DNA from: Datnioides undecimradiatus
Lineage: Eukaryota; Chordata; Actinopteri; Lobotiformes; Datnioididae
Reading direction: 5' to 3'
DNA length: 64,000 nucleotides
NCBI GenBank assembly: GCA_008933995.1
Contig: WARS01000046.1
Span: forward strand, 3,892,026-3,956,025
The position numbers and the translations under genes were made by a program. Below are positions 30,120 to 42,900 of the stretch, in pieces (the first letter of the stretch is position 1; every line of letters starts with the position of its first letter). Below the pieces are notes generated by a model. The model had not been told where the DNA came from, did no database searches, and saw nothing but the letters and a program-made list of their open reading frames with translations.

Positions 30120-30275
30120 TATCCTGTACAGCGGTATTACGTAAGTTTATTGTAGGTTTTATAGGTGGTTGGTTAATTTTTAACCGTTGGACAGAGTCAG
30201 GCTAATTGTTTTTCCACTTTGCAGTTTTTGTGTTAAATTAGCCGGCCGGCTGCTAGCTTTAGCTTTAGTTATAGC
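30120..30275 (-). repeat. Inverted partial copy of the same dispersed repeat
   Basis: Read on the minus strand, this contains AGCAGCCGGCCGGCTAATTT, AACACAAAAACTG, then GGAAAAACAATTAGCCTGAC and TCTGTCC. That is the order of the repeat in the preceding segment plus its usual continuation. Together the two copies form a long imperfect palindrome about 0.5 kb upstream of the enpp1 start codon. Confidence 0.55.
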
Positions 30276-30319
30276 GGTATTCAATAGACATGGACTCAAC
30301 CGTTTAATCACGCGCACCA

Positions 30320-30824
30320 CTCCAGTCTGACCACAAGATGGCGGCAGCACTCGCGGTCTCTATACGGTAAAGCTTCGTTCAAGTTCCTTAACAGCTGTTG
30401 GTTTGTTCTTGTTTTACAGCTGGGAGATTAGACTGGATAAACACTTTTGAGGCACGTATAAATATCCAGAACGCGTTTGGCCGTTTTAGGGGTTTAATTA
30501 AAGCTCCAGCTTCTCTCTGAAGTGGCCAGGCTTTTTTGATTTACTAGTGAACAGGCTTTGTTGGGAAAATGAGCCAAAATAGCAGCCTGTTGAGGTCTGT
30601 TTTGCTTTCTTTAATCAGCCGCCTACACTCTCCCAGATCAATCTGCTGCCTCATAAACTCGGAGACTGCCGAGGAAACAAGGCGGTGCTTCACTTGAGCA
30701 GACGGGTCACATCCCACTCACAGTATATTCCCCTCGCCCTCCTCACTCTGCCTGCCACTCGGTCCCTCCTGGAAAACACACACACACGCACAAACACACA
30801 CAGGAGTTAGCAGGGCACAGGAGC
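30320..30824 (+). promoter_or_regulatory. enpp1: Putative promoter and 5' UTR region of enpp1
   Basis: The stretch before the enpp1 start codon contains a YY1-type motif (CAAGATGGCGGC, 30334-30345) in a locally CpG-containing segment. It ends in a CA-rich tract (about 30774-30803) 20 bp before the ATG. No TATA box is convincing. The region is assigned by position; transcription start and 5' UTR structure cannot be set from sequence alone. Confidence 0.35.
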
Positions 30825-30956
30825 ATGGAAGTAACCAAAGGAGAGGACCGCTCGGCTGAACAGGCTGCGTCTTTATTTGGGGCACCAGATACGGAGAGTC
30901 AAAGGAGAAACAATGAACAAGGAAAGAAGATGAATAACTGTAAAATCATCACTGGG
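30825..30956 (+). CDS. enpp1: enpp1 exon 1 (residues 1-44): cytosolic N-terminus
   Basis: Starts at ATG in the context GGAGCATGG and ends in phase 0 at GGG/GTACGT. Encodes [19 protein letters not shown] and a polar, basic stretch. The motif AASLFGAP aligns with human AASLLAP, the di-leucine sorting signal, with Leu replaced by Phe. Intron 1 (30957-34989) contains one dispersed repeat and no other recognisable feature. Confidence 0.85.
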
Positions 30957-33900
30957 GTACGTTCAGCAGAACTTTTACACCTCTGTCTCTAATCTAACTC
31001 TTCTGTAAGACTGCAAACAATGCTTTGAAGCCATTTTTTAAAAATTATTTTTACACTCTTTTTAGTTGCAACTGATGTTTTGAAATGTGCTTTCAACCTC
31101 AAATTGAGTCTTGTTGAATATTTAATCTAATTATCAAAATCAAGTCTAATATTCCTGTAAAACTTTGCATTACAGTGCATCTGTATGGTACTCATTTCAC
31201 TTTATGTAGTCACCTAAATCTCATTTTTATCTTCTGCATCTTCATAAGGATCTATGATTCCATAAATATGACATGTCATAAAGTCTCTTAGGTGCTGAGT
31301 TCAAAGTGACTATTAGAGTTCAATAGAGTTAATGGGTAAGCAATAAACAAACATATTTGAAACCATTTTGATTGTTCACTCATTTAAAGCAAAAATAGTG
31401 CAAAAGTACCAAACATTCAGTTTCCAGTTACTCCAACTGGAAGAGTTTCACCCCTGTTTGCTCTCAGTGTGATTATTCCACAGCTGTCAAACATACAAGA
31501 CAGTCAGTGCTGGCAGTGCGAAAGTGGAAACAAAATGTTTTCACTCCAGCGCAAAAAGCCAGAGGCCAGATGTGACCTTACATGTGGAGACAATCTGCAG
31601 TTTTAAGTATAAAAGGTCTGGTCCTTTAAGACCAAGGGGCTGATTTTGATCATTAAGTGTAAAGTTTCACCTCAAAGTTTGTTTCAGACTGTGAGTAAGG
31701 GAGCAAGGTTGGCAGTAGATCCTATTTCAGGACATTTAAGAGGTTGCAGGGGAGGGACACAGGCAGAACCAAAGCAGTTTAGTTTTAGCAATGAAAACAA
31801 TGCAAAATGGCGCTCCCATTATCCCAGAGCACAAAGTGTAACCCTCAGGTAGCTTATTTTGCAATGCAAAACTCCACAATAATTCAATTTACTTTACCAA
31901 AAAACTCGACAGATTTTCACATCTGAAAACCCCGAACCACGGCCACCATGGGGTTTTTTTTCGACTGGCTAATCAAAGAATCACTGCAGCTCTGTTTTCA
32001 TCTGACATCAGTGCACAAGGTCAGAGAATCAGTTCCCACCATACAGCATAGGTGGTGACAGTCGAGCTTGAGTTACTAGCCTCTGGAGATGAGGGTATAT
32101 TCATACAGAGGCCTTTTGCCCTTTTATGAGACAAAGACTGCTCCTCTTGGAATCAAAGTACCTGAAAGTCAGACCAAACTTTAAGCCTGTCCATGCTATA
32201 ACCTGGATGAGGATCTCCTTGGACCTTAGAGTGACTGGGACTTATCACAGAGGAAGAAATGTAGAAACAGCAGCTGGTTTTATTGTTGACAACTCCTTGA
32301 AGCTTTGAGACAAATGTCACAGTATGATCAGATATTTACTGTAAAAGATGTGACAAAGTGTTATATGGGGCCAAATGGCACATTTAAAGTATAAATACTG
32401 TATCTACCCACCACATCACAGAAATCTAAACTGTATAGATAAAAAGCTGTCTGACAGTAAACACCATTCAAACTATTTACTAGCAAATTCCTGCCAAGAC
32501 CTCTAGAACCAGCGATTTCAGTTGCTGCCTCCTCGGTACTGATTAAATACACATGTGGCACAGTCTAGACAACAATATTCTCTGTCCTGTCACACATCAG
32601 CCACCGTACATCTGTTCGTAATTGGGATATTTGTGCTTGTTACACAGCAGTGTAATTAAAGGTCTTGCAGGAGGATGATTGCAACATCTTGGGAGTGAAG
32701 ACAAAAAGTAGGGCTATTTTTACTCAAGCATGTGGTTTACTTATTAGTTTTTCAGACAAATAGTAACTTTATGGAGACATTTTTCATGCTTGCATGCTCA
32801 TATGGGCTTTGTTGTGTGGTCAGGTTTTGACTTCCAACAGTCTAATCAGATCTTTGCTGTGTAGACAATACAGACAAAACTAGAATCCAAAGTGTTTTTC
32901 GGAGTCAGACGTGTAGGTTTCCACCAGACAGACAGTTTACTTTTTACAACCCACAGAGACCACGTCTTTCCCAAGGAGCTCGTCCAATCCAGGTCTCTCT
33001 CTCTTTCTGCCGCTCTGTTCACCTATATAGAAAATAAGTGCACATTCCCAGACACCACACACACATGACAGCATATTTTCATAGCCGTCTAGGAATTCTT
33101 GTGTATGTGAACCACGCTAAAAGGATTATTTGTGGGTGATGTTTCCCACAAGTAATCCATTGAAGTAAATAATGAAAGGAGAGCAGCATGCAAACATCTA
33201 ATCTAGTATTGATTTGGAGGGTTGCGTTTTGTCTTAAAACAAGAACAATTGGCCAAAATCTAACTTGCTTTGGATTTGTATGTATTATCTAAAGCCTGAG
33301 TTTTGAAAACAGAATCGGTCTCAGTTCATCTGAATTAGTTAAAAAAGAGGATATATACCGTCCACCACCTGCATATTTTGAAAATCTATATTTAATGAGT
33401 TAAGCAATAAAGCATAGAAAGATAAAAACAATATGAAAAAAGTCATGTGAGATAAAATTAAAATGTCGTGACCTCTGAGAGGAAACGGGATTCTTGTAGC
33501 AAGGCTTACAACAAAGTTATAAAAAGGAAGTTGATAGCTGTTCATATAGCATCAACTCCAGCAGTGGTACCCAGTCTAGTGTTTGGGACTTTGGGTTATG
33601 TTATTCTATTAAAAATGTGGTCTTCATTTTCAGCTTTCTGACTCCACAACGATTAGATCACCATGATATAACCTCTGCAGGCCTGGGTGTTGCAGAGGCT
33701 TCAAAACTGGCAGCACTGATAAGATTGCTGAACTCCACATCTGTCAAAATACTAATTCAAACTTCTTTGAAATGCCCCTTTAATTACAAACAGATAGGAC
33801 AAATGTGTAGATATGAGCTGAGTCACTTATTAAGAAGCAGCAAGGCCTTCTTCCACGTTTGACTTTTCAATCACAGAGGGCCAAGAGCAACATTTGGACA

Positions 33901-36900
33901 GTTGGAGATGGTGTTTGGGGGGAAGGTGGAGATGATTAGATTGCAGTGGGCAGGGTAAAATAAATAAATAACAGCCCACCTTCGCTTAGTCCTGTAAGGC
34001 CTTTATCCCATGTTAAGTAAAGACTGAAGTCTCACAGAAACATCCAAGCAAAATGAATAAACTAAAAAGCAACCAAGGTTGCAGCTCTGTGAGGTTGTAA
34101 ATGCCAACATCTGCATGTTAACATGCTCACATGGTAGTGTTAACACGCTGATTACGGAAGTGTCATTCGTTTTTCTGGTGTTTAGGAAAAAGCAGGATTT
34201 TGATCTGATGATAGCGTTTGAGGAAAAGTCAGGGGATCACTGAGGCTATGACAATTTATCATGAAGGAAACATTTTCTGTTTTAAAGGATGTCAAGACAA
34301 AAACCACAGATGTAACCTAAAGGTGGAGCTAGAGGAAAAGTCAGTGGACCACCAGCGATATTATCTGAGATCCATGAATATCTGTAGAGAAGTTTGAGCC
34401 AAAACCATAAAGTAAAAAGATATTTTTTTTAAAAAATAAGTGAACCTTGGTTGTGAACCTTGCAACCTTCTGGTTGCAATAGAGGGAAAGAGGATCACCA
34501 AAATTGGTATGATTCATCCTCTGGGGATCTTGAATATCTATGCATAATTTCATCACAATCCATATAGTAGCTGCTGTTCTGTTGTGCAGTGGCTGCACAG
34601 CACACATTCCCCACTAGCGATTGAAGGAGGTGTTTATGATGTGCAAAATGCCTTGATTTATGGCCTCCCTGATGGAGCCAGAGATCTGTTACAGTATCTT
34701 TATATTATGGTTACAAGGCATGTAGCTGACACTAGACTATGTGTTGAGAGCCACTGGGATTGAGTTGCCAAGTCTATTTTCACCACAATATCATTCAAAA
34801 TGCCATGTTGAAATTTGGTTATTTTTCTGCTCTGTTTTCACCTACATTAAGTTTGAAAAGCTATCAGGAAAACTGGTGGTCAGTCACATGAAGAGCACAG
34901 GCAGAAACATTGTTTATCATTATTCATTGTAAAGTCTGAATTGAGGTTATTGTTTTCTCTTTGTTACCCTCTTGCTTTCTGGATTCCAGGTCCTGCTGCT
35001 GTGTTTACTGGTGGTCATCCTGGCTGTGGTGCTTTCTCTGAAAAAGGGCAGTGGAGGATACGGTAGGCACTGATGTCTGTTGCACTGTCTTGATTTTAGG
35101 CTTTTGACTGTGTTTCCACACTTTGTATTCATTGATAATGTAAGGGTACAATTTAAACGTGAACTGTGGAGTTATTAACCTCTGGTATCATAATAAAGCA
35201 ATGCTTTAATAAGTAGGTCCCCATCTTGTTTGCATCTTCTATGTTTTGCTATCCCATAAATGCAACATGAATGTAGCCAGACACAAGGGTGTAAGTGGTT
35301 TGGAAAGTAACAATTGGCATAAATTGAAAGAGAAGAAAGAGAGAAAGAGTAAAGTTGCAACGGATCAGCAAAAGGCAAGAATGCACAAATATGGGCTTTG
35401 AGGGAACATCTGTGCAGTGATACTCCGGGAAGTGTTGGAAAACAGAACTGCCCTTTCACAAAATGCAGTAGCCCTCATAAATTAAGATGGAATAAATGAA
35501 AATAGTTTGGCTGTGATAGAGGGACAGGCAGACCGAAACGAGGAGGAAACGACCATCTAATGTTACATTTTAGAGCACTTGATAGCGGCTGGTGAGTGCT
35601 GTTTGTGCTACCAGAAACTGTACCTATTATAGAGCCCACTAAATCCGTCAGACACTCTAAACTGCCAGTATTCAGAGCAGCAGTGAAGGAGTCTCAAGAC
35701 ACCAACCAGCCAGTGAAAGAGCAATAGAGGGGTGAATGTTAACTCCTGTGTATGATTTGTTCACAGGATATGTTTCTGTCAGGGTGGTGTGATCAGGCTT
35801 TTTTTAGCCCAGTGTTGCAAAACACGTCGTAAAGCACACATTTAAGTGAGTCAGGAATGTTCACCCTGGGTTGGCATGTTTTCTGCAGCTATAGATTCCC
35901 TCTGGTTAGACGTGGGCAGCGGCGTCAGTATGCTCTTTGTTGCAAACCGCCATGCCAAAACACCCTTCTTCCATTTCAGGGGCAGCAGTGGTGACTGTGG
36001 GCAACTGTCCCCAACCCTGGGTGGGGTGCTCTCTCTGCTGTGGCATTTCCCTTTAACTTATACTTCCTACCCAGCTTACATGAAAGCCATATGGGAAGAA
36101 CAAATTTTGGCCTTTCATTCACCCAGATTCAGATTTTGTTTTTCACATCTATGCAGCTTTGCAAGAACTTTTACGTCTTTCATAAGGCTGCTTTCTTGGT
36201 AAGGCCTTTGGAAGCAGATGAAAAGAAATAAAAATAACCCAGGATTTCTTCCTAGAGGCTGAGTGTGTGTAGAATAAAACGCTGAGAGCGGGTTTTCCCG
36301 TGAATTACAGACCACAGCAACTTGTCTCCTGAGACGGAGCATCCTCGCACTCCGTCCAAACCACACTGCTGGCCTCGAGAGGCAGCGAGGAGGGGCTTTC
36401 TCACCAACATGCTAAGGCTCCCTCTGTCATGAGTCCAGTCAGCAGCAGACTTGACAGATATATTGTTGCAGTTGCTAGAACGGTGAAAAGAGGTGGCACA
36501 AAGCTTCCTGGTCAGAGTCACCTCGTCTGTGGGAACATCCTTGATTTTCTCTCTAAAAACTCCAGGAGCTGCTGAAAAAACAATAGAGGATGTATCGGAT
36601 ATGTCACAGTTAAAATGTCTGACAAATACAAGTAACACCTCATTGCTAAACTGTGAAGGCACACTCATCTCCTCTTTTTCATTTATTCATGTGCTTTTTC
36701 TGAGAAACTGAAGTTCTCTGTGACAACTTACATTGTCCTAAAGTAAGTAGATTAAAAGACTCTGATGGCGCTGCCACCTTATTTCAAGTTATGAATATGA
36801 CTTCTTAAATGATCACACCTCTTTAAGAGAAACTGCTCTGTTTCCTTTCTATTTTGTTTCCATGAGAACAAAAGTCCAGATGGTTTCTATTGCACCTCCT

Positions 36901-39900
36901 GTGCAGCACAAAGTCTAGCTTAAAACTGCAATGGCTAAGTATTTTGTCCATGGAGTCTTGCTGTCCTGTTATCCATTTGTGCCTTTTTGCAACATATTCA
37001 TGTGGTTCACAGAGTCGTCCTCTCTTCTGGCTTCAAAAGTCAGTGGAAAGACTTCGCTAGCCAAGAGGCACAGGAAACCTTTAGTCTCTTTCCATCTTAA
37101 ATTATCTCATGAACATGTGGATGACAAAGCGGCATTTCTGTGCTTTCACTTCCTGTTTTATGGCAGTGAAATTACTAAATATTCCCATTTAACCAAAGGA
37201 CCAGCAAACCCTATTTTTCTCTATGACCCTTATGATAAACAGTAATAGGATCCCAAACAAACACGAGATTTCCAGTTAAAAATCTGCAAGAGAGATTCTT
37301 GTATCTCACTTTTAGGCAGTTTTTCCCATTGGTATGAAGTGGATGGGACTCAATAGGGGGAAAGGTGATCAGTGATGTTTGCGAGGTTGTTTGTTTAAGA
37401 TGCCAGACCTGTCAATTATTGAACTCTTGATAGATCAAACTTGTGGGTATTTTCTAAACTTCAGAGAGCAACTAGACACACTGTACATGTAATCACCAAG
37501 ATTTGCATTGTGTTAATACAAATGATTAATTCCAACAGCACACATACTGTGTGTAAAGACTGCCTGTATGTATACTTGACAGTTTGCTTCAGCCAAATTC
37601 TCCTGCTGGTTGCTTTGGCATTAACTGATGAGTGCCTGTGGTAAAACAGTGTCTTACATGGTTAAGATTTACCCCTCTGCAGTGGCAGTAAACACAACAC
37701 GCAGGTTTGCAGGTTTGCATTAATGCAAAACAGCTCGGCCATACTGCACTCATTAGCTCTCATTAATCTACATTAAGGGTAGTCAGTCTCCCATATGCCC
37801 CATGAACCTCTACAGCATGTGGTCACAAGGTCATTCCTCCCATGGTCACTCGCCCTCAGCTTTTTTTAAATATGATAAAGGGAGGGGTAGAGAAGAAGTT
37901 GAAATTGTGCACCATTTATATTTTATTGTTGCTTATTTAGTCACATGTGCGCCAAATTAAGTCTGGTTCATTAGTCTTGGTTATTTTCTTCATCTGGTAT
38001 TCACTGATGTCCGCATGGTGTGTTAAAGTCACATTTGATCAGACACTTGCTCAAAAATACAACTGTGTGCAACTTGATACATACCTTTTTTCACTGACAA
38101 CACTCTTCTTTTCCATCAGAAGGGGAGCTGTGGGTGCAGGCCGCAGATGAAATTCCACAGCCACGGTGTCCACCTGGGTAATACAATACTCTTGTTCTGC
38201 TGTTGCAGTGCTGAACTGATGTAGTTTTACCACAAACTCATTCTTCAAATCTTCTCTCCTTCTTTTCATACAGTATCTTTTTAGCATGTTTTCCTGCTGA
38301 GAATGAAGCTTTTCAGCTATATCGCCCACTGTTATTCTGATTTGTTGAGTGGAGCCCATTGTTCCCAGTGGGCAGTTCTTACTGGGCCAAGGGAAATGGT
38401 TAGACTGTTCTGTCACTGTCTGTTCAACACAGTGTTTCTTCAGTGTGTTTCACAGTGTGTAAATAACCGAAACACATGACTCTTGTTTTTTTGTTTATGA
38501 TGGTGTTAGCTAAGTGGAACAAAGTAACTGACTCCGTGGAAACCAGGCTAATGACTAATCAGACATGTTGGTGAGTGTGTGGTCACGTGTATGTGTGTTT
38601 CTGCTTTGGTAAGGGAGTAACCCCAGACAGACTCATTAGACTATGGAAAAGAAAACCTGCGGCTCCAAACGAAGTTATTTTTGGTTTGAAAACATCTTTA
38701 AACAACTGCATCTTCTCTGGGTTTGTTTATACTGTTGCTGCTGGCAAACCGCACTTTTATTTCAACGCGTGGTTTGGTCTTAACACACAAAGAAAAAGTG
38801 TTTTTAAAAATTTTTTGTTACGTGTAAACTTACAAACGCAAAGGTCCAACATGAATGGTGAAGAAGGGAAGAACTGGGGGAAACTGAAAAGCAAAAAAAG
38901 AGGCCCTTCCACTGATTAAAATTTTGATTGTTACGTCACTTAAAATCATTCATTTAAAACTGTTTTCAAATTGGTTTTGCATTATCATATTTAGGTATAC
39001 AAATGTTTATTTCCAATTTAAATATGAATAAATAAAATACTTAGTTATATATTTAATATTATAATATATAGACAAATTAAGCTATATAATAATACAGCAA
39101 TAACCTGTAAGTCTTGCAGATATCGACTTTAATGTGATGCTCCCACTGGTATGGGAGGGGACTGTGCCTCACTGAGGGGAGCAAAGCAATCTGCCGAGAC
39201 TAACAGAACTCTCTCAGGCTTTGATTTATTGCCAGTAGAGTCACATTACTCTTCCTGTTCTCCTCTCTGTTTGTGTGGTCTGTAATTTGACTTTATTTCT
39301 CCTCTTGCCTGTTTAGTCAAAGAGCTGCTTTGTATTCTCACAAAACCAACCTACTGTACAACACTGCAGTTACTACTGGTGCCAAAGATATCCGTGTTCC
39401 CTGCTGAGTAATTGTTCCCATTGAAAAACCCACCTCCATTTGATACATCATTCATTCTTTCTGTCTCTGTCTCCCCACCCAGTTTTTCCAAGCCTCCTCT
39501 CATCCTGGTGTCCTTGGATGGTTTCAGGGCAGAATACCTGAAAGATCATGGCAGCCAGCTTCCTGTCATCAGCAAGTTACGTAAGTCACCAACCCCAATG
39601 ACTCCACAGCCCTTCATGGTTAACTGTGCGTCGTGGTGCGACTAAACATTACTGTGTTGCAGGAAACGTCGGAACAACAACGCCATACATGAGGCCTGTC
39701 TATCCCACAAAGACCTTTCCCAACCACTACAGCATTGTGACTGTAAGTGTTTTCCTGTCAGAGGTTGATTTAGCAGACACAGTTGTTTGCCGGACTTGTT
39801 TTGCCAGCAGTGGAAGAAGAGCTCATATATTGTTTAAAAGTGTCAATGCAGCAGCATAAAAATACTCCAACTGAATTTCCTTCATGCAAAGTCCTAGTCC

Positions 39901-42900
39901 AGTGAAAGTATTTTCAGCATTGATTTTAAAGTAAAATACTGCCCCCTTTGAGTGATGGAGGTTAAGGCCCCAGTTACCTCATTAGATAGATTTATAGTTA
40001 ATATTGATGCAACATTGAATAATTAGTAAGTGACCGTTGTAACTGTTGGGGTAGCTGCTGTTAACCACTATATGTGAAGTTAAACTCACAACATGTAACT
40101 CAATAATATCTAATAGTAATTTTATCCTATGGTTCCAAACGTTAGGAGGTCTTGCCCCCTCCGTAGGGTTACAAAACAGTGTGAGCCTATGAAATGTTGA
40201 GAACTAAAAGTATAACATCGCATGAAACCTCAAATAAAATACAAAAACCTCAAAATTTAACTTAAGTGGTGTGCTTGAGTAAAACTTTCCACTACTGCTG
40301 TTAGTGTACCACAGTGAGTTTGGGCCTCTTCCCTGCAATTCTAAAGTCAGGGTCTCTCCACAGTAGTACTGAGGGGATCATTGAGGACTAATGGCTAACA
40401 TGTGCCCGTGTAGAGGAGCAGCAGCAGAGCTGAGGCGCTTACAGAGTGGATTTCACCTCTCGGTTGAAACCATATCCTGCAATTAGAATAAACTGCTGCG
40501 GTTACCAATAATATTTAGGTCAGAGAGATGGGAGAAAGGAGGTAATCACTTTAAATTCTTGCAACCACTCTATCAAAACAACTCACTTTGATTGTGTGTT
40601 TCTATCTCTTGATTCCTGCAGGGTCTTTATCCCGAGTCTCATGGGATTGTGGACAACAAGATGTACGATGTGAGCCTAAATGCGTTCTTCAGCTTGAAAA
40701 CTGAAGAGAAATTCAACCCAAAATGGTACCAAGGAGAGCCAGTGAGTGAATCTGTGTGACCACAATAAGGTCTGCAAACATGCAAATTCACTGTTCAGTA
40801 AAAATTAGTCCTGAAACCCCAAAGCTGGGACAAAATAAAACACTTTAGGACCACTTTAAGGAGAATTTGATTTTCGCTGAGCAAGGCAACAGCAAGGCAA
40901 CAGCAGGGTAACTATGAGAAGTGCTTTCGTAACATTTCCATCACACGATGAATCAGACTGTATTGTTCTGTGACTTGTAAAAGTTAACACACCGATTTTG
41001 TGGAAAACACGACAAGAGTCACAGGAAGCCATTTGCGTAAGAAATCTTGTGCATTGTACTCACAGCATGCTGTAAGACACTTGTTTTTTGACAGTGCTGA
41101 GTTTCAGGGCTCAGCTCCCCCCGTAATTCTTGATATAATTACGGATTCTGCTCGTGCAAAATGACAGCTTGTGATGGCTGCGAGTTGTGCTTGTTTAGAC
41201 GCTTTGTGGTTCTCATTTTAAATGGGATGTCTCTTAAATCTCATTCCTCAACTGTGTGTCAGGCTGCTCTCGAAAATACCCCATGCAGCGTGCAATGTGA
41301 TTTTCCAGGAGGGAAGGAGAAATAGATGAATGATGACTCTTTGAATGCATTTTTTCCTAATGAACCAATACAACTAAGTGCATCTGCCAAAGCATGCTTA
41401 CAAGCCTGCTGCATAAATACAGCTCCTGCAGATCAGTCTAATAGGTATTGATTTAGCATAAACATATGATCAGTCTTGAGTGGGCTGTGAGGGATTACGC
41501 TTTGTACTAATGGACTAAACACTGCTGCTGTGATGTACGGAGATAAATGAAGTGGGTATTAGTCTATGACAGCTAAGTCTGAATTAATCCTGAATCACTC
41601 TCAATGCCTCTCTTTGTGTCTCTTCTCTCTTTTCTCCTCCTCTTTTCCTTTTTTGTCTTTTCTTCTCCTATCCTTTCCTTAATTTTTGTGTCCTCACCTC
41701 GCCTCCTATCTCCCTGGTGTCTTCCTGTCTCTTCTACTGTTTCTCCTCTCCTGTCCTTTTTCCATTTCTTGCATCAACTTTCCTCTTCTGTTTTGTCTCC
41801 CTGTCATGTTGCTTCCTTTCTATCCTTTCCTCACCTCTCTCATCTGCTCTTTCCCTTTCTTCTTCCCTCCTCTAACCTCTCTTCTTTCCCCTCTTCAGAT
41901 CTGGCTCACTGCCATGCGTCACAAACTGAAAACAGGAACATTTTTCTGGCCTGGCTCGGATGTAGCGATCAATGGCACCTTCCCAGACATATACAAGGTG
42001 TTTGATAAGTAAGAGTGATGCCATTACATTACGTGCTCTTGGTCACAACACATATAACAATATTGCAGGGAACTGATGTGCTCACAAATAATATCGTGCC
42101 CTTTTGGTGAACAGGAGCATTGCATTTGAGCAGAGAGTGTCGACAGTGTTGGAATGGCTCAGTTTACCTCAGGGAGAAAGGTATCACATGTTCTTATTTA
42201 TCATTTTCAAATTATTTTCTCATTATCAAAAATTATGCTGTGAGTCGCAATCACTCTAAACTGTTGATGTCTTAATAATTTTAGACCTGACTTTTACACT
42301 TTGTACCTGGAGGAACCTGATGCATCCGGACATCGTTATGGTCCAGCTAGCACCCAGGTTAGTCATTCACTAAACATTAAAAATGCAGTCATAAGCTGGT
42401 TGTTGATTAAAGGAGCTCATAAGAACATCAGAATATACTGAACAAGTAAAAAGTTCATTTTCAGTCCTTCACAAGTCCATTAAGTACATTTTGCTTTCAG
42501 TTGCTTTTCATGGTCTTCAGGCTCAGCAGGGGTTATGGTTTGCTAAGTTTTCATGGAGTTGGCTCATTGGTTGTCACGTGACCCTCAGTAAACGTGGTAA
42601 CAAAGGATCAGACTGTATATGTGACAGAAGGATGTTGAAGAAGACCACGAATTGCAGCTGAAAGCCCTGGAAAAAGCTAGTTAGGTTATTTAGTTAAGAT
42701 TCTTTGCTCCACATGAAATTCTGCTCGTGGAACTGCAACTAATGATTACGATGCATGAAATTAAGCTTGTGAAATTAATTGATTATCAAAGCAGTTTTCA
42801 TTTAGCTTTCTGATCATGTATCAACAGGCACAGCAACAGTGTCAGTAAAAGCATTCATAATTGTGAATATTGAATTATATTTTTAGAAATGTGTTAATTA

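Larger units (their letters stand above)
15931..30319. other. Intergenic DNA between divergent kcnk3 and enpp1
   Basis: No gene was recognised on either strand. The stretch holds an old dispersed repeat (16060-16450), a T-run (about 17301-17316), a TG microsatellite (17556-17604), another repeat remnant (20228-20315), a decayed Tc1-like element (22940-23415), a small repeat fragment (26262-26345), a CA-rich cluster (28390-28601) and hairpin-forming sequence (29458-30275). The parts between, about 17.7-20.2, 20.4-22.9, 23.5-26.2 and 26.4-28.3 kb, show only AT-rich DNA with short chance frames. Regulatory elements may be present but cannot be identified without cross-species alignment. Confidence 0.6.

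Noticed and set aside
35767-35850. Cysteine-rich frame with CFC and QCC as a degenerate somatomedin-B exon
   Set aside because: Its acceptor gives phase 2 entry, not the needed phase 1. The cysteine spacing is wrong, no acidic residue follows the Cys pair, and the frame closes soon after.
35970-36055. Frame with [14 protein letters not shown] as a somatomedin-B or linker exon
   Set aside because: No CxC pattern, a stop four residues after the Cys pair, and no phase-compatible donor.
39317-39407. Possible enpp1 exon just before exon 6 with strong acceptor and correct 1-to-2 phase
   Set aside because: It fits the phase requirement by chance but encodes a stretch unlike any ENPP linker. The exon at 38120-38177 fits both phase and protein similarity and fills the position.
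41604-42012. Two overlapping open frames of 108 and 133 codons rich in Ser, Leu and Phe
   Set aside because: They are produced by the CT-rich tract; only the end overlaps real enpp1 exon 9.
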